The notes under the pieces were generated by a model. It was not told the origin of the DNA. It searched no databases and worked only from the letters and a program-made list of their open reading frames with translations. A program made the translations under genes and the position numbers. Positions 47,798-48,105 of a stretch of DNA of 48,105 bases are shown here, in pieces. The stretch comes from a virus: IMG/VR virus record IMGVR_UViG_3300031576_000077, positions 1 to 48,105 of that record; one strand, given 5' to 3'. Positions within the stretch are counted from its first letter, which is position 1, and every line of letters begins with the position of its first letter.

Positions 47798-48105
47798 ACG
47801 CGATCTATCCCGCGGCGCTGCCGCAGAGCCTACCGCTTGGGACGCCGATTGAGCCTGTGGACACGCGCGTGACGTTTCAGAGCGACGCTGGCCCCGGGCA
47901 GATCATGCCGCTGATGACCGAGGAGCCGTTCACCCTCACGGTGTCAGAGCGCTATCTCCTGACCTCGTACCAACGCGGCGTGCTCCAGGCGTTCGGCGTC
48001 ACGACGCTCGTCGGTTGGGCGCTCCCGTTCGATTGGGTGGACCCGTGGCCTGGCGCCGGGACACTCTCGTTCCGCTGGCTCGCGAAGCCGTCCTATACGC
48101 CGATC
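47794..48105 (+). CDS. Minor tail protein (gpM-like), cut by window end
   Basis: 104 codons are visible from the GTG coupled to the tape measure stop; no stop before the edge. VTFQSDAGPGQIMPLMTEEPFTLTVSERYLLTSYQRGVLQAFGV and a TLSFRW segment resemble minor tail proteins that follow the tape measure (lambda M/tail tip). Continues beyond the window. Confidence 0.6.
   Translation, partial: MNAIYPAALPQSLPLGTPIEPVDTRVTFQSDAGPGQIMPLMTEEPFTLTVSERYLLTSYQRGVLQAFGVTTLVGWALPFDWVDPWPGAGTLSFRWLAKPSYTPI

Overview
The window is a large part of the genome of a temperate, lambda-type siphovirus from a high-GC Gram-negative host. GC-rich codons, Sec signal peptides, one lipobox lipoprotein and a C-terminal hydrophobic/RxRR tail on a secreted enzyme point to a proteobacterium or a Myxococcota-like lineage; the host itself cannot be named. 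Nearly every gene is packed by ATGA/GTGA/TTGA/TGATG stop-start overlaps, so long translationally coupled operons are the rule.

Layout. 1-8.5 kb (+): distal late genes, with two tandem paralogous structural proteins (the first cut by the window edge), a small virion-type protein, then three genes with Sec signal peptides including two large beta-helix proteins. 8.5-10.3 kb (+): lysis cassette (one-TM coiled-coil protein, GH24 lysozyme, holin-like protein) and two small paralogous proteins. 10.2-11.3 kb (-): a small inverted operon with its own near-consensus promoter and a 19-bp palindromic operator. 11.4-15.6 kb (+): cargo block of a secreted beta-helix protein, secreted metallophosphoesterase, exported SNase-like nuclease and patatin-like phospholipase. 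15.6-18.9 kb (-): HerA-type ATPase, an attP-like 3' half of tRNA-Gly(GCC), and the tyrosine integrase. 18.9-27.0 kb (-): leftward early operon with an Xis/AlpA-like HTH protein, a DUF5131 protein, a ParB-like protein, a Cas4-like nuclease, an HNH endonuclease, a probable recombination protein and zinc-finger proteins. 27.0-27.9 kb: lambda-style immunity region, repressor (-) and Cro-like protein (+), with three promoters each carrying the same 18-bp operator in a 17-bp spacer. 28-33.9 kb: a divergent lipoprotein gene (-), then the rightward early operon (HTH proteins, PD-(D/E)XK nucleases, a replication initiator with a possible internal origin, a helicase-loader-position protein and a possible late regulator). 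34.1 kb to the end (+): terminator, two virion genes, a frameshifted HNH gene, then lambda order: TerS, TerL, W, B, C (with nested scaffold), D, E, FI position, FII, U/Z, V, G/GT (candidate -1 frameshift), H, and a cut M-like gene.

The window ends at the M-like gene and begins inside a distal structural gene, while attP and int lie in the middle. It therefore reads as a circular (or tandemly repeated) phage genome opened in the tail region, with the L-K-I-J equivalents outside.

How the parts work together: the repressor would silence the left and right early promoters. On induction the left operon supplies recombination, partition-like and excision functions and the right operon supplies replication. 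The late operon builds the capsid and tail and then lysis proteins, together with an unusual set of exported proteins that could remodel the host envelope or surroundings.
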